DNA of 64,000 nt from Morganella morganii (GTDB lineage: Bacteria; Pseudomonadota; Gammaproteobacteria; Enterobacterales; Enterobacteriaceae). The stretch spans positions 1,860,835-1,924,834 of the forward strand of contig NZ_VKKS01000001.1 of NCBI RefSeq assembly GCF_019402645.1, written 5' to 3'. Below the pieces are notes generated by a model. The model saw only the letters and a program-made list of their open reading frames with translations. It had not been told where the DNA came from and did not search any database. The translations under genes and the position numbers were made by a program. Shown in pieces: positions 1 to 10,000 of this stretch. Numbering within the stretch: position 1 is the first letter of the stretch; each line of letters starts with the position of its first letter.

Positions 1-1218
1 ATGGTCGTCTGCTGCCATTTTCATAATACGGGTAACCATTGCGGTACTGACACGGCGGGTTGCACAGTCATAGGCTTCCTGTACCGAGTCAAACAGGTTA
101 CCGACACCACTGCCGTGCAGCGCAGAGATAAAGTGAATCCGGGCGAAATCGACGAAACCGAGACGCAGTTCCAGCATATCTTTGACATGATCGCGATCGT
201 CGGCGGTCATACCATCCCATTTATTGACGGCGATAACCAGAGAACGTCCGGCATTGAGAATAAAGCCCAGCAGTGACAGATCCTGGTCTGAAATCCCCTC
301 ACGGGCATCAATCACCAGCAGCACCACGTTAGCATCCTCAATGGCCTGCAATGTTTTGATAACGGAGAATTTTTCAACCGTTTCAGTAACTTTTCCGCGT
401 TTACGCACACCGGCAGTATCGATGATGATATACTCACGCCCGTCGCGCTCCATCGGAATATAGATACTGTCGCGGGTCGTGCCCGGCATATCATAAACCA
501 CCACACGCTCTTCCCCGAGGATCCGGTTGGTCAGTGTGGATTTCCCGACATTCGGACGCCCGACAATCGCCATTTTAATCGGCTGGTCGATCGGGTTGAA
601 ATCATCTTCCCCGTCATCATCTTCCGTTTCCGCAGCCTGTGCCAGTGCCTCCTGCTCTGCCCAGTAAGCGGCGTTAGCCTCTTCTTCGGTTAACTCTCGC
701 TCATCATCCTCACTTTCCGGCTCGCCGTAAAACGGTACCAGTGCGCGGGTAATAAGCTGACTCACGCCGCGTCCGTGTGATGCGGCGATAGGCACAACGT
801 CACCCAGACCCAGGCTGTAGAATTCACCCAGAGCCAGATCCTGATCAATACCGTCAATTTTGTTCGCCACCACAAAGGTGGTTTTGTTATCGCGGCTGCG
901 CAGATGTTTGGCGATACCGCTGTCCGCCGGCATCAGACCGGAACGGGCATCCACCATAAACAACACGATATCGGCTTCTTCAATCGCCAGCAGTGACTGC
1001 GCGGCCATGTGGGTTTCAACACCCTCTTCCGTACCGTCAATACCCCCGGTATCGATAATAATAAATTCCTGTCCCTCAACCTCTGCACGACCGTACTTAC
1101 GATCCCGCGTCAGGCCGGGGAAATCAGCAACCAACGCATCGCGCGTACGCGTTAAGCGGTTGAATAATGTGGACTTCCCGACATTGGGACGCCCGACCAG
1201 AGCAACGACAGGTATCAT
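1..1218 (-). CDS. der: Ribosome-assembly GTPase Der (EngA), C-terminus cut by window edge
   Basis: Der is a GTPase with two tandem G domains that helps mature the 50S ribosomal subunit. The start is at 1218 and 406 codons are visible. The first P-loop, GRPNVGKST, lies at residues 9-17. A second copy of the same motif lies near residue 220. An acidic linker rich in E and D separates the two G domains, as is typical of enterobacterial Der. The family is about 490 residues long, so roughly the last 90, including most of the KH-like domain, lie left of base 1. It is followed upstream by bamB on the same strand, the E. coli order. Confidence 0.97.
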   Translation of the reverse strand, partial: MIPVVALVGRPNVGKSTLFNRLTRTRDALVADFPGLTRDRKYGRAEVEGQEFIIIDTGGIDGTEEGVETHMAAQSLLAIEEADIVLFMVDARSGLMPADSGIAKHLRSRDNKTTFVVANKIDGIDQDLALGEFYSLGLGDVVPIAASHGRGVSQLITRALVPFYGEPESEDDERELTEEEANAAYWAEQEALAQAAETEDDDGEDDFNPIDQPIKMAIVGRPNVGKSTLTNRILGEERVVVYDMPGTTRDSIYIPMERDGREYIIIDTAGVRKRGKVTETVEKFSVIKTLQAIEDANVVLLVIDAREGISDQDLSLLGFILNAGRSLVIAVNKWDGMTADDRDHVKDMLELRLGFVDFARIHFISALHGSGVGNLFDSVQEAYDCATRRVSTAMVTRIMKMAADDH

Positions 1219-1279
1219 GCTTTTACTGCCTCATAACACTGAAAAAATCCCCCGCACCATACAGGAGATTAAAGACGAA

Positions 1280-1304
1280 ACGGCTCCTGTCATTCAGGAG
1301 CCGT
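1280..1304 (-). terminator. Terminator between bamB and der
   Basis: A 10-bp perfect inverted repeat (ACGGCTCCTG with its complement) has a 5-base loop. In the minus direction it is followed by a T-rich stretch. It lies between the bamB stop and the der start, so it probably ends or attenuates the bamB transcript. Confidence 0.7.
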
Positions 1305-1366
1305 CAATGAAACCACTCCGCAGTCAGCCGCCCTGCGGGAGTGATGCCGGAAACAGCGGTTTACTG

Positions 1367-2539
1367 TCAGCGGCGGAGCAGATACAGGCGTCCGTCACGG
1401 GCCTGTACCATCAGTTTATCACCGGCAATTGACGGACGGCTGAGAATGCCGGAACTGTTCAGCTTATTCTGCGCCACAAACTGTCCGTTGGAAGTATCCA
1501 GCCAGTGGAGATAACCTTCACCGTCACCCACGACCAGGTAGCCGTTAAAGATTTCCGGTGCGGAAAGATTACGGTGCAGTAATTTATCCTGTGACCACAT
1601 GGTGACGCCATCCGCAGCGCGCAGACCATAGACGTTATCATTCTGATCAACAACATAGAGGGATTCGCCATCCAGCACCAGTTCATTGACTGAGCCGAAA
1701 TCACGTTTCCACAGGATCTGCCCGCTGCGCATATCCATCGCCACCAGATTACCGTTATAGGCGATAGCATAGACACGGCCGTCAGCAACAACCGGGGTCA
1801 TATCCACATCATTCAGACGGCTGATTTCGGTGGTGCCGGTTGTTTGTGAAATACGCTGCTGCCAGATAATCTGACCCTGGCCGAGCATTACCGCACTGAC
1901 ACGGCCGTTATCACCACCGACAAATGCCGCGCCCATTGCCACAGCTGGTGCGGATTCCCCACGGACGGACAGGCTCGGGGTATCCAGGTTCAGGCTCCAG
2001 CGCTGTTCGCCGGAGGCGGTATCAAATGCCTGCAACAGACCGTTACCGGTATGCACCAGCACCAGTCCGTCACTGACTTCCGGACGGGACAGCACTTCAC
2101 CACCGGCGTTTGCCGTCCATGCTATTTCGCCGTCATTCGCGTTCAGAGCGATCAGCGTACCGCGCTCAGTACCCACATAGACATGTTCACCGGAAACGGT
2201 CAGACCGCCGGATAACATCGCCGGGATATTGGCGGATAAGAAACCGGTTTTTTCCGCCAGATTCACTGACCAGATTTCAACACCGGAGTCTGCATCCAGG
2301 GCTTTGACCAGGCCATTGCGATCGGCCGCATAGACACTGGATCCTTCCCATGCCGGGGAAAGATGAGAATAGTATTTACCGATACCATCACCGACAGATT
2401 TGTCCCACACCGTTTCCGGAGTGAACTGGCTTGTCACTTCCGGCAGTGGTGACATCACGATAGTATCCTGTTCACTTGAACAGCCGGCCAGCAGCACAGA
2501 AGCGACTAATCCTACCAGCAGTGTTTTACGCAGTTGCAT
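1367..2539 (-). CDS. bamB: Outer-membrane assembly lipoprotein BamB
   Basis: BamB is the beta-propeller lipoprotein of the BAM complex, which inserts beta-barrel proteins into the outer membrane. The start at 2539 is preferred over the in-frame ATG at 2557 because it begins directly with a lipoprotein signal peptide (MQLRKTLLVG...) ending in the lipobox LLAGC near residue 20. This gives 390 residues, the usual length. Repeated PQQ-type propeller blades are visible (for example VYVGTERGTLIALNANDG and VLVHTGNGLLQAFDTASG). The gene lies 14 bases after yfgM, so the two are probably co-transcribed. Confidence 0.97.
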   Translation of the reverse strand: MQLRKTLLVGLVASVLLAGCSSEQDTIVMSPLPEVTSQFTPETVWDKSVGDGIGKYYSHLSPAWEGSSVYAADRNGLVKALDADSGVEIWSVNLAEKTGFLSANIPAMLSGGLTVSGEHVYVGTERGTLIALNANDGEIAWTANAGGEVLSRPEVSDGLVLVHTGNGLLQAFDTASGEQRWSLNLDTPSLSVRGESAPAVAMGAAFVGGDNGRVSAVMLGQGQIIWQQRISQTTGTTEISRLNDVDMTPVVADGRVYAIAYNGNLVAMDMRSGQILWKRDFGSVNELVLDGESLYVVDQNDNVYGLRAADGVTMWSQDKLLHRNLSAPEIFNGYLVVGDGEGYLHWLDTSNGQFVAQNKLNSSGILSRPSIAGDKLMVQARDGRLYLLRR

Positions 2540-2553
2540 TATCGATAGTCCCC

Positions 2554-3171
2554 TCACCCGGCTAAGTTATCGAGCTTGAATGTCATAACGGATTTGATAG
2601 TCCCGGCGCCTTCACTCTGAATACCGGTGGTATAGGCTTCCTGTGCACCTTTCACGTCCCCTTTCTGTAACAGGGCGTCACCGCGGATATCCTGTGCGTA
2701 AGCTGCCCAGCCTTTCCCTTTCACTGCCGCAACGGTTACCAGTGCGGCATCCGGTTTTTTCTGTCCCAGCTGTACGCGGGCCAGACGTGCATTAATCAGG
2801 TCTTGCAAATCTTCATTGTCGGTTTTTGTCAGCGCCTGACTCAGGGCGTTTTCCGCCGCCGGGAGGTCGTTGCGGTCAACCGCTTTCATCGCCAGGTCAA
2901 GACCGGCGATAGCACCATAGTTATTGTTGGCATCGTTCGCAAAAGCCTGCAGACGGGCTGCCTGCTCCTCCGGAGTCCCTTTCGCAGCGGTCGCCGTTTC
3001 ATAGGCAATAGCCGCATCCTGTAATTTGGTGACCTGGTGAGACTGATAATAGTTCCAGCCGGCAATACCGCCGATACCGATGATCAATCCTGCCGCGATT
3101 GCTTTGCCGTTTTCAACAAAGAAATTCTTCAGCGCTGATACCTGTTCATTTTCTGTGGTATAGACTTCCAC
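2554..3171 (-). CDS. yfgM: YfgM, SecYEG-associated periplasmic chaperone subunit
   Basis: This is a single-pass inner-membrane protein of 205 residues. It has a cytoplasmic N-terminus, a transmembrane helix at about residues 23-42 (AIAAGLIIGIGGIAGW) and a periplasmic TPR-like domain. In E. coli, YfgM contacts the SecYEG translocon and PpiD and also affects RcsB stability. It lies 10 bases after hisS and 14 bases before bamB, which fits one hisS-yfgM-bamB transcript. Confidence 0.95.
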   Translation of the reverse strand: MEVYTTENEQVSALKNFFVENGKAIAAGLIIGIGGIAGWNYYQSHQVTKLQDAAIAYETATAAKGTPEEQAARLQAFANDANNNYGAIAGLDLAMKAVDRNDLPAAENALSQALTKTDNEDLQDLINARLARVQLGQKKPDAALVTVAAVKGKGWAAYAQDIRGDALLQKGDVKGAQEAYTTGIQSEGAGTIKSVMTFKLDNLAG

Positions 3172-3181
3172 ACGTCTCTCC

Positions 3182-4462
3182 TTAACCTAAAAGTTCGCTC
3201 AGACGAGCGGAAAGCCCGCTCTGTGCCAGCGTCTGCTGCTCACCGGTGGCCAGTTCTTTGAGAGTGACTGTCCCGTTAGCAATTTCATCCTCACCTAAAA
3301 TCAGGGCGATACGCGCACCATTTTTATCCGCACGGCTCAGTTGTCTTTTAAAGTTGCCGCCGCCGTAGTTGGTCATGATACGTACATCCGGCAGGCTGTC
3401 GCGGATCTGTTCCGCCAGTATCATCGCCGCTACCTGGCTGCCTTCACCGAAAGACGCCAGATAAATATCGGTCACTGCGGTTTCGCTCACAAAGTCAGGA
3501 TTCACGGACTGCACCAGCAGTACCATACGTTCCAGGCCCATGGCAAAACCAACCGCAGGGGTATTATGACCGCCGAGTTGTTCAACCAGCCCGTCGTAAC
3601 GGCCGCCCGCGCAGACAGTCCCCTGTGATCCCAGTGCAGTAGTCACCCATTCAAACACCGTGCGGTTGTAGTAATCCAGACCACGAACCAGACGCTGGTT
3701 GATGCGGTACTGAATACCGGCAGCATCCAGGATAGCGCACAGGCCGTCAAAGTGAATTTTTGATTCTTCATCAAGATAATCAAACAGTGCCGGTGCATCA
3801 TTCAGGAGTTCCTGAACGACTTTGTCTTTGGAATCCAGCACACGCAGCGGGTTGGTGTACATCCGGCGTTTGCAGTCTTCATCCAGTTTGTCTTTGTGCT
3901 GTTCCAGAAATGCCACCAGTGCTTCGCGGTAGTTTGCGCGCGCCTGCAATGAACCGATTGAGTTCAGTTCCAGGGTGACATGCTCCGCAATACCCAGCTC
4001 ACGCCACCAGCGGGCGGTCATCATAATCAGCTCAGCATCAATATCCGGGCCGCTCAGGCCGAAGACTTCGGCGCCCAGCTGATGGAACTGACGATAGCGG
4101 CCTTTCTGCGGACGCTCATGGCGGAACATCGGCCCGATATACCAGAGGCGCTGTTCCTGATTGTACAGGAAACCTCTTTCAATCCCGGCACGAACACAGC
4201 CCGCTGTTCCTTCCGGCCGCAGTGTTAAACTCACATTTTCTTCACGGTCCTGAAAAGAGTACATTTCCTTTTCAACAACATCGGTCACTTCACCGATGGC
4301 GCGCTGAAACAGGGGGGTATGCTCGACAATCGGTGTACGGATTTCGCTGATCCCGTAGCTTGTCAGAATGCGTTTAAGCGTGTTTTCAATACGCTGCCAT
4401 ACAGCAGTATCAGCCGGCAGATAATCATTCATGCCACGAACAGATTGGATTTTTGTCGCCAC
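3182..4462 (-). CDS. hisS: Histidyl-tRNA synthetase
   Basis: This class II aminoacyl-tRNA synthetase charges tRNA-His. At 426 residues it has the usual length. Motif 2 ([17 protein letters not shown]) lies near residues 112-128. The histidine-specific motif [14 protein letters not shown] lies near 258-271, and motif 3 ([11 protein letters not shown]) near 305-315. The C-terminal anticodon-binding domain starts near residue 330. It is followed closely by yfgM and preceded by ispG, as in E. coli. Confidence 0.98.
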   Translation of the reverse strand: MATKIQSVRGMNDYLPADTAVWQRIENTLKRILTSYGISEIRTPIVEHTPLFQRAIGEVTDVVEKEMYSFQDREENVSLTLRPEGTAGCVRAGIERGFLYNQEQRLWYIGPMFRHERPQKGRYRQFHQLGAEVFGLSGPDIDAELIMMTARWWRELGIAEHVTLELNSIGSLQARANYREALVAFLEQHKDKLDEDCKRRMYTNPLRVLDSKDKVVQELLNDAPALFDYLDEESKIHFDGLCAILDAAGIQYRINQRLVRGLDYYNRTVFEWVTTALGSQGTVCAGGRYDGLVEQLGGHNTPAVGFAMGLERMVLLVQSVNPDFVSETAVTDIYLASFGEGSQVAAMILAEQIRDSLPDVRIMTNYGGGNFKRQLSRADKNGARIALILGEDEIANGTVTLKELATGEQQTLAQSGLSARLSELLG

Positions 4463-4579
4463 GTTAATTCTCTTAACTCAATGAAATATGTTTCCGATTA
4501 TAAAAGCGACCCTGAGCGGGCGCAATATCGGGAGGCGGATATATCGTCTTAAAACAGCATATCTGCCAAAACAGACAAA

Positions 4580-4606
4580 ACCGGCCCATCAATAATGAGC
4601 CGGCCA
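4580..4606 (-). terminator. Probable terminator after ispG
   Basis: A CCGGC/GCCGG-based hairpin just after the ispG stop is followed in the minus direction by a T-rich run. It lies in the 148-base gap between ispG and hisS and may make hisS a separate transcription unit. Confidence 0.5.
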
Positions 4607-4610
4607 GCGA

Positions 4611-5735
4611 TTACTCTTTCTCAACCAGACTGATATCAATCCGGTTATTCTGATCCAGCATGGCCGCTTTGGCACGGATTTTCGCTTCAAGCTGATCAAT
4701 CATATCGGTGTTGTCCAGACGCTCTTTCTGGCGGACACCGTCTTCGTAGAATCCGCTGCGGGTTTTCGCGCCGGTCACACCCAGCGTGGAAACTTCCGCC
4801 TCGCCCGGGCCGTTGACCACACAACCGATAATCGACACATCCATCGGCGTGATGATATCCTCCAGGCGCTGTTCCAGTGCATTAACAGTGCCGATCACGT
4901 CGAACTCCTGACGGGAGCAGGTCGGACAGGCAATAAAGTTAATACCACGTGAACGGATACGCAGGGATTTCAGGATATCAAACCCGACTTTGACTTCCTC
5001 CACCGGATCAGCCGCCAGCGAGATACGCAGGGTATCACCGATACCTTCCGACAACAGCATGCCCAATCCGATAGCCGATTTCACAGAACCTGCCCGTGCA
5101 CCGCCCGCTTCGGTAATCCCCAGGTGCAGCGGCTGATCAATTTTCTGAGCCAGCAGACGGTAGGCACCGACTGCCAGGAAAACATCAGAGGCTTTTACAC
5201 TGATCTTGAACTGGTCAAAATTCAGACGATCGAGAATATCCACATGGCGCATGGCTGATTCCACCAGGGCTTCCGGTGTCGGTTCGCCATATTTTTCCTG
5301 GATATCTTTTTCCAGTGAACCGCCGTTAACCCCGATGCGGATAGGGATATTATAATGACGCGCGCAATCCACTACCTGACGGATACGCTCCTCACTGCCG
5401 ATATTGCCCGGGTTGATACGCAGACAATCCACGCCGTATTCCGCCACTTTCAGCGCAATGCGGTAGTCAAAATGAATATCAGCGACCAGCGGTACAGATA
5501 CCTGCTGTTTAATCAGTTTAAACGCTTCCGCCGCATCCATGGTCGGCACTGACACGCGGACAATATCGACGCCGACGCGCTCCAGGGATTTAATCTGTCT
5601 GACGGTGGCCTCTACATCCGTTGTCCGGGTGTTTGTCATTGACTGCACTGCGATTGAAGCACCATCACCGACCGGCACATTTCCCACATAAATTCGGGTG
5701 GATTTGCGTCTTTTTATCGGGGATTCATTATGCAT
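4611..5735 (-). CDS. ispG: 4-hydroxy-3-methylbut-2-enyl diphosphate synthase (IspG/GcpE)
   Basis: IspG is the [4Fe-4S] enzyme of the MEP isoprenoid pathway. It reduces methylerythritol cyclodiphosphate to HMBPP. At 374 residues it matches the bacterial two-domain form. The cluster cysteines are visible in [12 protein letters not shown] (near residue 270) and [11 protein letters not shown] (near 305), the latter also holding the catalytic Glu. It sits between rodZ and hisS in the conserved rlmN-rodZ-ispG-hisS cluster. Confidence 0.98.
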   Translation of the reverse strand: MHNESPIKRRKSTRIYVGNVPVGDGASIAVQSMTNTRTTDVEATVRQIKSLERVGVDIVRVSVPTMDAAEAFKLIKQQVSVPLVADIHFDYRIALKVAEYGVDCLRINPGNIGSEERIRQVVDCARHYNIPIRIGVNGGSLEKDIQEKYGEPTPEALVESAMRHVDILDRLNFDQFKISVKASDVFLAVGAYRLLAQKIDQPLHLGITEAGGARAGSVKSAIGLGMLLSEGIGDTLRISLAADPVEEVKVGFDILKSLRIRSRGINFIACPTCSRQEFDVIGTVNALEQRLEDIITPMDVSIIGCVVNGPGEAEVSTLGVTGAKTRSGFYEDGVRQKERLDNTDMIDQLEAKIRAKAAMLDQNNRIDISLVEKE

Positions 5736-5814
5736 ATATCTTTCTCCGGAACATCCTTGTGTCCTTAATCATTGCTGTGTTTATTGTGTAGTAAAGATTT
5801 AATTTATAAGTCAA

Positions 5815-6783
5815 TTATTCATCGGCTTTCGGCACACTCAGTTTTGCCACTGTGTTTGCCTTGATGAAACGGCTCAGATCCACATTCTGACCTTTAAACT
5901 GCACATCCACGGCAGCCGGTGCGCCGATTTTCAGACGGTAAGGTTCTGCGCCCGCAAATTCCAGGGTATCCCCTTTCTGTTTGGTGCCGCTGAAAATTTT
6001 TGTTCCTTTGTTATCGGTCACTTCCAGCCAGCAGGTGTTTTTGAAGGTCAGTACCAGACCATCCTGTGACTGTGTGGTGGTCGGCAGGGTTCCTCCCTCG
6101 CTGTCCACGGCGCGGTTAACGACCGGCGGTACGCGGTCACTGCCCGGCAGCGGTACAATTTTGCTGCTGTCAATTTCCTGTTCCTGAGGAGTAGCCGCCG
6201 ATAATTCCAATGCCGTGGTATTGATATCGTCTGCCGGCACGGTGTCCGGCGTCCCGGCCGGGGTATTCAGTACCGGCGGTGCGGTGCTGTCTGCTGGATC
6301 TGTCCCCGGTTCATCTGCCGGGGCATTAACTGTGATATCATTCTGCTGTGCCAGTGATGCAATATCTGCCTGTTGTGCCTGATACTGCTGCCACCACCAC
6401 ACCCCCACCAGAGCCAGTACCACCAGCAGCACCAGCCAGGTAAATTTCATCAGCCAGCCTTCGCGTTTTTTACGCTGACGCCCCAAAGCCACACTCTTCA
6501 TCGGCTGGACTTTGGTCATCTGTGCGGGAGCAATTTTATCAAGATAAGGCATGATTGCAGATTCAGGGATCTGCAACAGCTTAGCATAAGCACGGACATA
6601 ACCGCGGATAAAGGTCGGGTTGCCTTCTTTCAGTGCATCTTCTTCAATTTCACGCACTGTAGTCAGTTTAAGACAAAGTCTGTCGGCGACTGTTTCCCGT
6701 GATAACTGAAGTTGTTCCCGACGTTGTGTTAAGAATTGGCCAAGAGTGAGTTGGAAATTATCTTGAGATTGAGAGTTATTCAT
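5815..6783 (-). CDS. rodZ: Cytoskeletal protein RodZ
   Basis: RodZ links MreB filaments to the cell-wall elongation machinery. The start at 6783 (MNNSQSQDNF) gives 322 residues. The longer reading from 6873 adds 30 arginine-rich residues with no match to the family. The N-terminal helix-turn-helix domain (LGQFLTQRREQLQLSRETVADRL) occupies residues 14-80. A basic segment (GRQRKKREGW) precedes a single membrane helix at 110-131. A Thr/Pro/Asp-rich periplasmic linker leads to the C-terminal DUF4115 domain. It lies between a pilW-like gene and ispG. Confidence 0.95.
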   Translation of the reverse strand: MNNSQSQDNFQLTLGQFLTQRREQLQLSRETVADRLCLKLTTVREIEEDALKEGNPTFIRGYVRAYAKLLQIPESAIMPYLDKIAPAQMTKVQPMKSVALGRQRKKREGWLMKFTWLVLLVVLALVGVWWWQQYQAQQADIASLAQQNDITVNAPADEPGTDPADSTAPPVLNTPAGTPDTVPADDINTTALELSAATPQEQEIDSSKIVPLPGSDRVPPVVNRAVDSEGGTLPTTTQSQDGLVLTFKNTCWLEVTDNKGTKIFSGTKQKGDTLEFAGAEPYRLKIGAPAAVDVQFKGQNVDLSRFIKANTVAKLSVPKADE

Positions 6784-6926
6784 GAGTTTCAGGACACAAA
6801 CAGTTCTGGTTACGAGAAAGCGCGGAGATCTGCCCTTCCGCGCACCGAAGTTCCGTATTCCGGCATACTTCATGCCACCCGTGATGATAAAAATAATCCG
6901 GAAAACAACATCACTTTTATATTGTT

Positions 6927-7277
6927 TTACAGACTGTTATCCGGCGGACACTCATAAGCCAAAATGTACTGTACCACACTATCACTGCCTGACGGGGAAT
7001 TCACGGCTAAATTCAGGTATTTTTCCGCGATTTCAGGCTGCTGATCGCATTTTGCACTCAGCGCCGCGCCTGTCAGCGCACCGGTATGCTGCGGCTGTGC
7101 TTTCAGTACCCGCTCAAAATGGTACCGTGCTGCATCGTACCGGCCGGCCTGAAGGTAAGCCTCACCCAGTGCAAGACGGGTGCCGGTCGCAGCCGGCACT
7201 GTCTGTGTCACGGGTGCTGCCCGGCATCCTGCCAGCAACATTACTGCAATGAATCCCGGAGAATACGTCCTTATCAT
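6927..7277 (-). CDS. Shortened PilW/PilF-like TPR lipoprotein
   Basis: This 116-residue predicted lipoprotein has a signal peptide ending in the lipobox LLAGC (near residue 18) and then two TPR-like repeats (LALGEAYLQAGRYDAARYHFERVL and the next helix pair). Its place between rlmN and rodZ is that of pilW/pilF, the type IV pilus pilotin-like protein, in many gammaproteobacteria. That family is normally about 250 residues with six TPRs, so this copy keeps only the N-terminal third. E. coli lacks the gene here. I infer a remnant or a minimal form; whether it works is not visible. Confidence 0.7.
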   Translation of the reverse strand: MIRTYSPGFIAVMLLAGCRAAPVTQTVPAATGTRLALGEAYLQAGRYDAARYHFERVLKAQPQHTGALTGAALSAKCDQQPEIAEKYLNLAVNSPSGSDSVVQYILAYECPPDNSL

Positions 7278-7348
7278 ACTGCCTCCTTGTCTGTAAGGCA
7301 GGTATATTAACGTAAACAGTCACCGGGGAGTGTTACTTAATATTACTG

Positions 7349-8527
7349 TCAGACTGCTTTGACAGCGATTGGTTCACCGGCCATGCGTTTTTTCAGTGTC
7401 CGTTTAGTCCGGTCGATAACATCACCGGCCAGCTGTCCGCAGGCAGCGTCAATATCATCACCGCGTGTTTTGCGGACAATGGTGGTAAACCCGTATTCCA
7501 TCAGTACCTTGGCAAAGCGGTCAATCCGGCTGTTTGAGCTGCGCCCGTAAGGTGCGCCCGGAAACGGATTCCACGGAATCAGGTTGATTTTGCTCGGCGT
7601 GTCTTTCAGACAGGCTGCCAGCTGATGCGCCTGATCAGTGCTGTCATTGATATGGTCCAGCATGACGTATTCCACCGTTACACGGCCGCCGTTCGCATTG
7701 GATTTTCCGAGATAACGGCGCACAGACGCCAGGAATGTCTCAATGTTGTATTTTTTGTTGATCGGCACGATTTCATCACGCACGTCATCCGTCGGCGCGT
7801 GCAGGGAAATGGCGAGCGCCACATCAATCATATCGCCGAGTTTATCCAGCGCCGGAACAACACCGGAAGTGGAGATAGTCACGCGGCGCTTGGAGAGACC
7901 GAAACCGAAGTCATCCAGCATGATCTCCATGGCCGGGACAACATGGGTCAGGTTCAGCAGCGGCTCCCCCATCCCCATCATCACCACATTGGTAATCGGA
8001 CGGCGGCCGCTGGATTTCAGTGAACCGATAATTTTTGCGGCACGCCAAACCTGGCCGATAATTTCCGATACCCGCAGATTGCGGTTAAAGCCCTGTTGTG
8101 CAGTTGAGCAGAATTTACATTCCAGTGCACAGCCGACCTGGGAAGAAACACACAGCGTGGCACGGTCATCTTCCGGGATATACACGGTTTCCACTTCCTG
8201 ATCACCGACACGAATAGCCCACTTAATCGTGCCGTCCGCAGAGCGTTGTTCTTCTGACACTTCCGGGGCACGGATTTCCGCCACGGCTTTCAGTTTGGTA
8301 CGCAGCACTTTGTTGATGTCGGTCATCAGATCGAAATCATCATAACAATAGTGGTAAATCCACTTCATTACCTGGTCAGCACGGAAAGGCTTCTCACCCA
8401 TATCGGCGAAAAACCGGCGCATCTCTTTGCGGGTCAGGTCGAGTAAATTAATTTTTCCGTTGATTTTTTCAGGAGCAATCGGAGCGGAGCCTGTTGCACA
8501 GGCGTCCGGAGTGGTCAGTTCTGACAT
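7349..8527 (-). CDS. rlmN: Dual-specificity 23S rRNA/tRNA adenine-C2 methyltransferase RlmN
   Basis: This radical-SAM enzyme methylates A2503 of 23S rRNA and A37 of some tRNAs at C2. The start at 8527 ([10 protein letters not shown]) gives 392 residues. An ATG three codons upstream (8536) sits only two bases from a GAGG and is less likely, but it cannot be excluded. The radical-SAM motif CALECKFC and the flanking [11 protein letters not shown] are visible. The methyl-carrying C-terminal cysteine is in [12 protein letters not shown]. The reading frame extends upstream to 8671 without homology there. Confidence 0.97.
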   Translation of the reverse strand: MSELTTPDACATGSAPIAPEKINGKINLLDLTRKEMRRFFADMGEKPFRADQVMKWIYHYCYDDFDLMTDINKVLRTKLKAVAEIRAPEVSEEQRSADGTIKWAIRVGDQEVETVYIPEDDRATLCVSSQVGCALECKFCSTAQQGFNRNLRVSEIIGQVWRAAKIIGSLKSSGRRPITNVVMMGMGEPLLNLTHVVPAMEIMLDDFGFGLSKRRVTISTSGVVPALDKLGDMIDVALAISLHAPTDDVRDEIVPINKKYNIETFLASVRRYLGKSNANGGRVTVEYVMLDHINDSTDQAHQLAACLKDTPSKINLIPWNPFPGAPYGRSSNSRIDRFAKVLMEYGFTTIVRKTRGDDIDAACGQLAGDVIDRTKRTLKKRMAGEPIAVKAV

Positions 8528-8824
8528 TATTAACATTGCCTCGTTGTTACACTTTCGGCGGTGACACGCGGCACGCATCACAGATACAGGAATAAGAATA
8601 GCCGCTGAAACGGACTGCGTCACGGATACGGCGGGAACATAAAAGCCCCTTATCATAACGGGGCGCGGCATTGTACAAACATTAACGGTGATATGGCAAA
8701 TTAAAACTCGTAAATGTAAATCTATTTATTGAATAATAGTGCTTGTTTAAATCATTTTTTTAGATATTAATAATATCAACACTCATCTTTTACAGGTAAT
8801 TTAATCTGAAACAAAGGAGTTGTT

Positions 8825-9268
8825 ATGCACAAAATTATACTGGTTCCGATCGATCTGAATGCCGGTGCGTTATCTCAGAATGTCATTACTGAAATTAACG
8901 ACTATGCCAAAGATAAAAATGTGAAATTTCATTTTGTTACGGTTATTCTCCCTTCTGAGCAGCTTTTTGACTACGGCCTGACATTCCCCGTGATGACCGA
9001 AAATGCCAAGTCAGAAGACCAGCGTATTAAAGCACTGCTTGAGAAACTGGATGCTGCCACAGAAAAATTCGCCATACAGAAAAACCAAATCTCCACGGGT
9101 GTTCTTATCGGAAGTGCAGCAGAAGCCATTCTTGAAAATGCAGAGAAAATTAAAGCCGACCTGATTGTTATCGGTTCCAAAAACCCGACCATGAAAAGCC
9201 GTTTCCTGGGCTCCACCGCATCCGCACTGATCCATTACGCGAATATCTCAGTTCTTGTAGTCCGGTAA
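8825..9268 (+). CDS. Universal stress protein, UspF-like
   Basis: This 147-residue single-domain UspA-family protein begins MHKIILVPIDL. It ends with the ATP-binding signature IGSKNPTMKSRFLGSTASALIHYANISVLVVR, that is, the G-x2-G-x9-G-S/T loop in slightly altered form followed by the last beta-strand. AAAGGAG ends five bases before the ATG. It is on the opposite strand to its neighbours rlmN and ndk, so it looks like an insertion into that conserved pair. It has its own promoter region (8672-8824, AT-rich) and a strong terminator. The closest E. coli relatives are UspF/UspG; I do not assign which. Confidence 0.9.
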   Translation: MHKIILVPIDLNAGALSQNVITEINDYAKDKNVKFHFVTVILPSEQLFDYGLTFPVMTENAKSEDQRIKALLEKLDAATEKFAIQKNQISTGVLIGSAAEAILENAEKIKADLIVIGSKNPTMKSRFLGSTASALIHYANISVLVVR

Positions 9269-9273
9269 AAAAC

Positions 9274-9297
9274 AAAAGCCCGGTAATCCGGGCTTTT
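9274..9297. terminator. Bidirectional terminator between the usp gene and ndk
   Basis: AAAAGCCCGG and its perfect complement are separated by TAAT. The flanking A and T runs make it work in both directions. It separates the plus-strand usp gene from the minus-strand ndk gene. Confidence 0.9.
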
Positions 9298-9362
9298 CAG
9301 CATTACGCTTTTACAGAAACCAATGAGCCGTTCCTGCGGCAGATTGCCGTCTGATACAGAGA

Positions 9363-9788
9363 TCAGCGCGGGCAGATTTCATCTTCCGTGAAGAAATACG
9401 CGATTTCACGGGCGGCGGATTCTTCCGCATCAGAGCCGTGTACGGCGTTTTCAGTAAAGCTGTCTGAGTAATCAGCACGAAGTGTACCAGCCAGTGCATT
9501 ATCCGGATTGGTGGCCCCCATCAGGTCACGGTGACGCTGTACGGCATTTTCCCCTTCCAGCACCTGAACCATAATCGGGCCGGACGTCATAAATTCCACC
9601 AGACCATCAAAAAACGGACGGCCTTTATGCTCCGCGTAAAACCCTTCCGCCTGCTCACGGGTCAGGTGCAGCATTTTGGCGGCGATAATACGGAAACCGG
9701 CGCTTTCAAAACGATGGTAAATCGCCCCGATAACATTTTTCTTTACGGCATTTGGTTTGATGATAGAAAATGTGCGTTGTACAGACAT
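9363..9788 (-). CDS. ndk: Nucleoside diphosphate kinase
   Basis: Ndk transfers the gamma-phosphate from NTPs to NDPs through a phospho-histidine. It has 141 residues, close to E. coli (143). The N-terminal [14 protein letters not shown] and the active-site segment [20 protein letters not shown] are present; the His in NAVHGSD is the phosphorylated residue. Transcription probably ends at the bidirectional hairpin at 9274-9297. Confidence 0.98.
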   Translation of the reverse strand: MSVQRTFSIIKPNAVKKNVIGAIYHRFESAGFRIIAAKMLHLTREQAEGFYAEHKGRPFFDGLVEFMTSGPIMVQVLEGENAVQRHRDLMGATNPDNALAGTLRADYSDSFTENAVHGSDAEESAAREIAYFFTEDEICPR

Positions 9789-10000
9789 GAATTGACCTCA
9801 TTGTGCGCAAGTGCGCTGTTGTCATTGTTATTTGCGGCTGACGGCAGACCGGTCCACACCTTGTGGTAAGGCGGTGATTATACGGGCTCACCTCTGTTTT
9901 TCCTACAGTTACGCAACATTTTTGCAAAGTATTCAGCATAACAGATCACAGATTTTCCGTCTGTATCACACTTTTTCCGCTGAACTTTCCGTCGTTTTTG

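Noticed and set aside
1..1432. Plus-strand frames at 1-276, 224-463 and 860-1432
   Set aside because: They are antisense to der, whose GTPase motifs on the minus strand are unmistakable.
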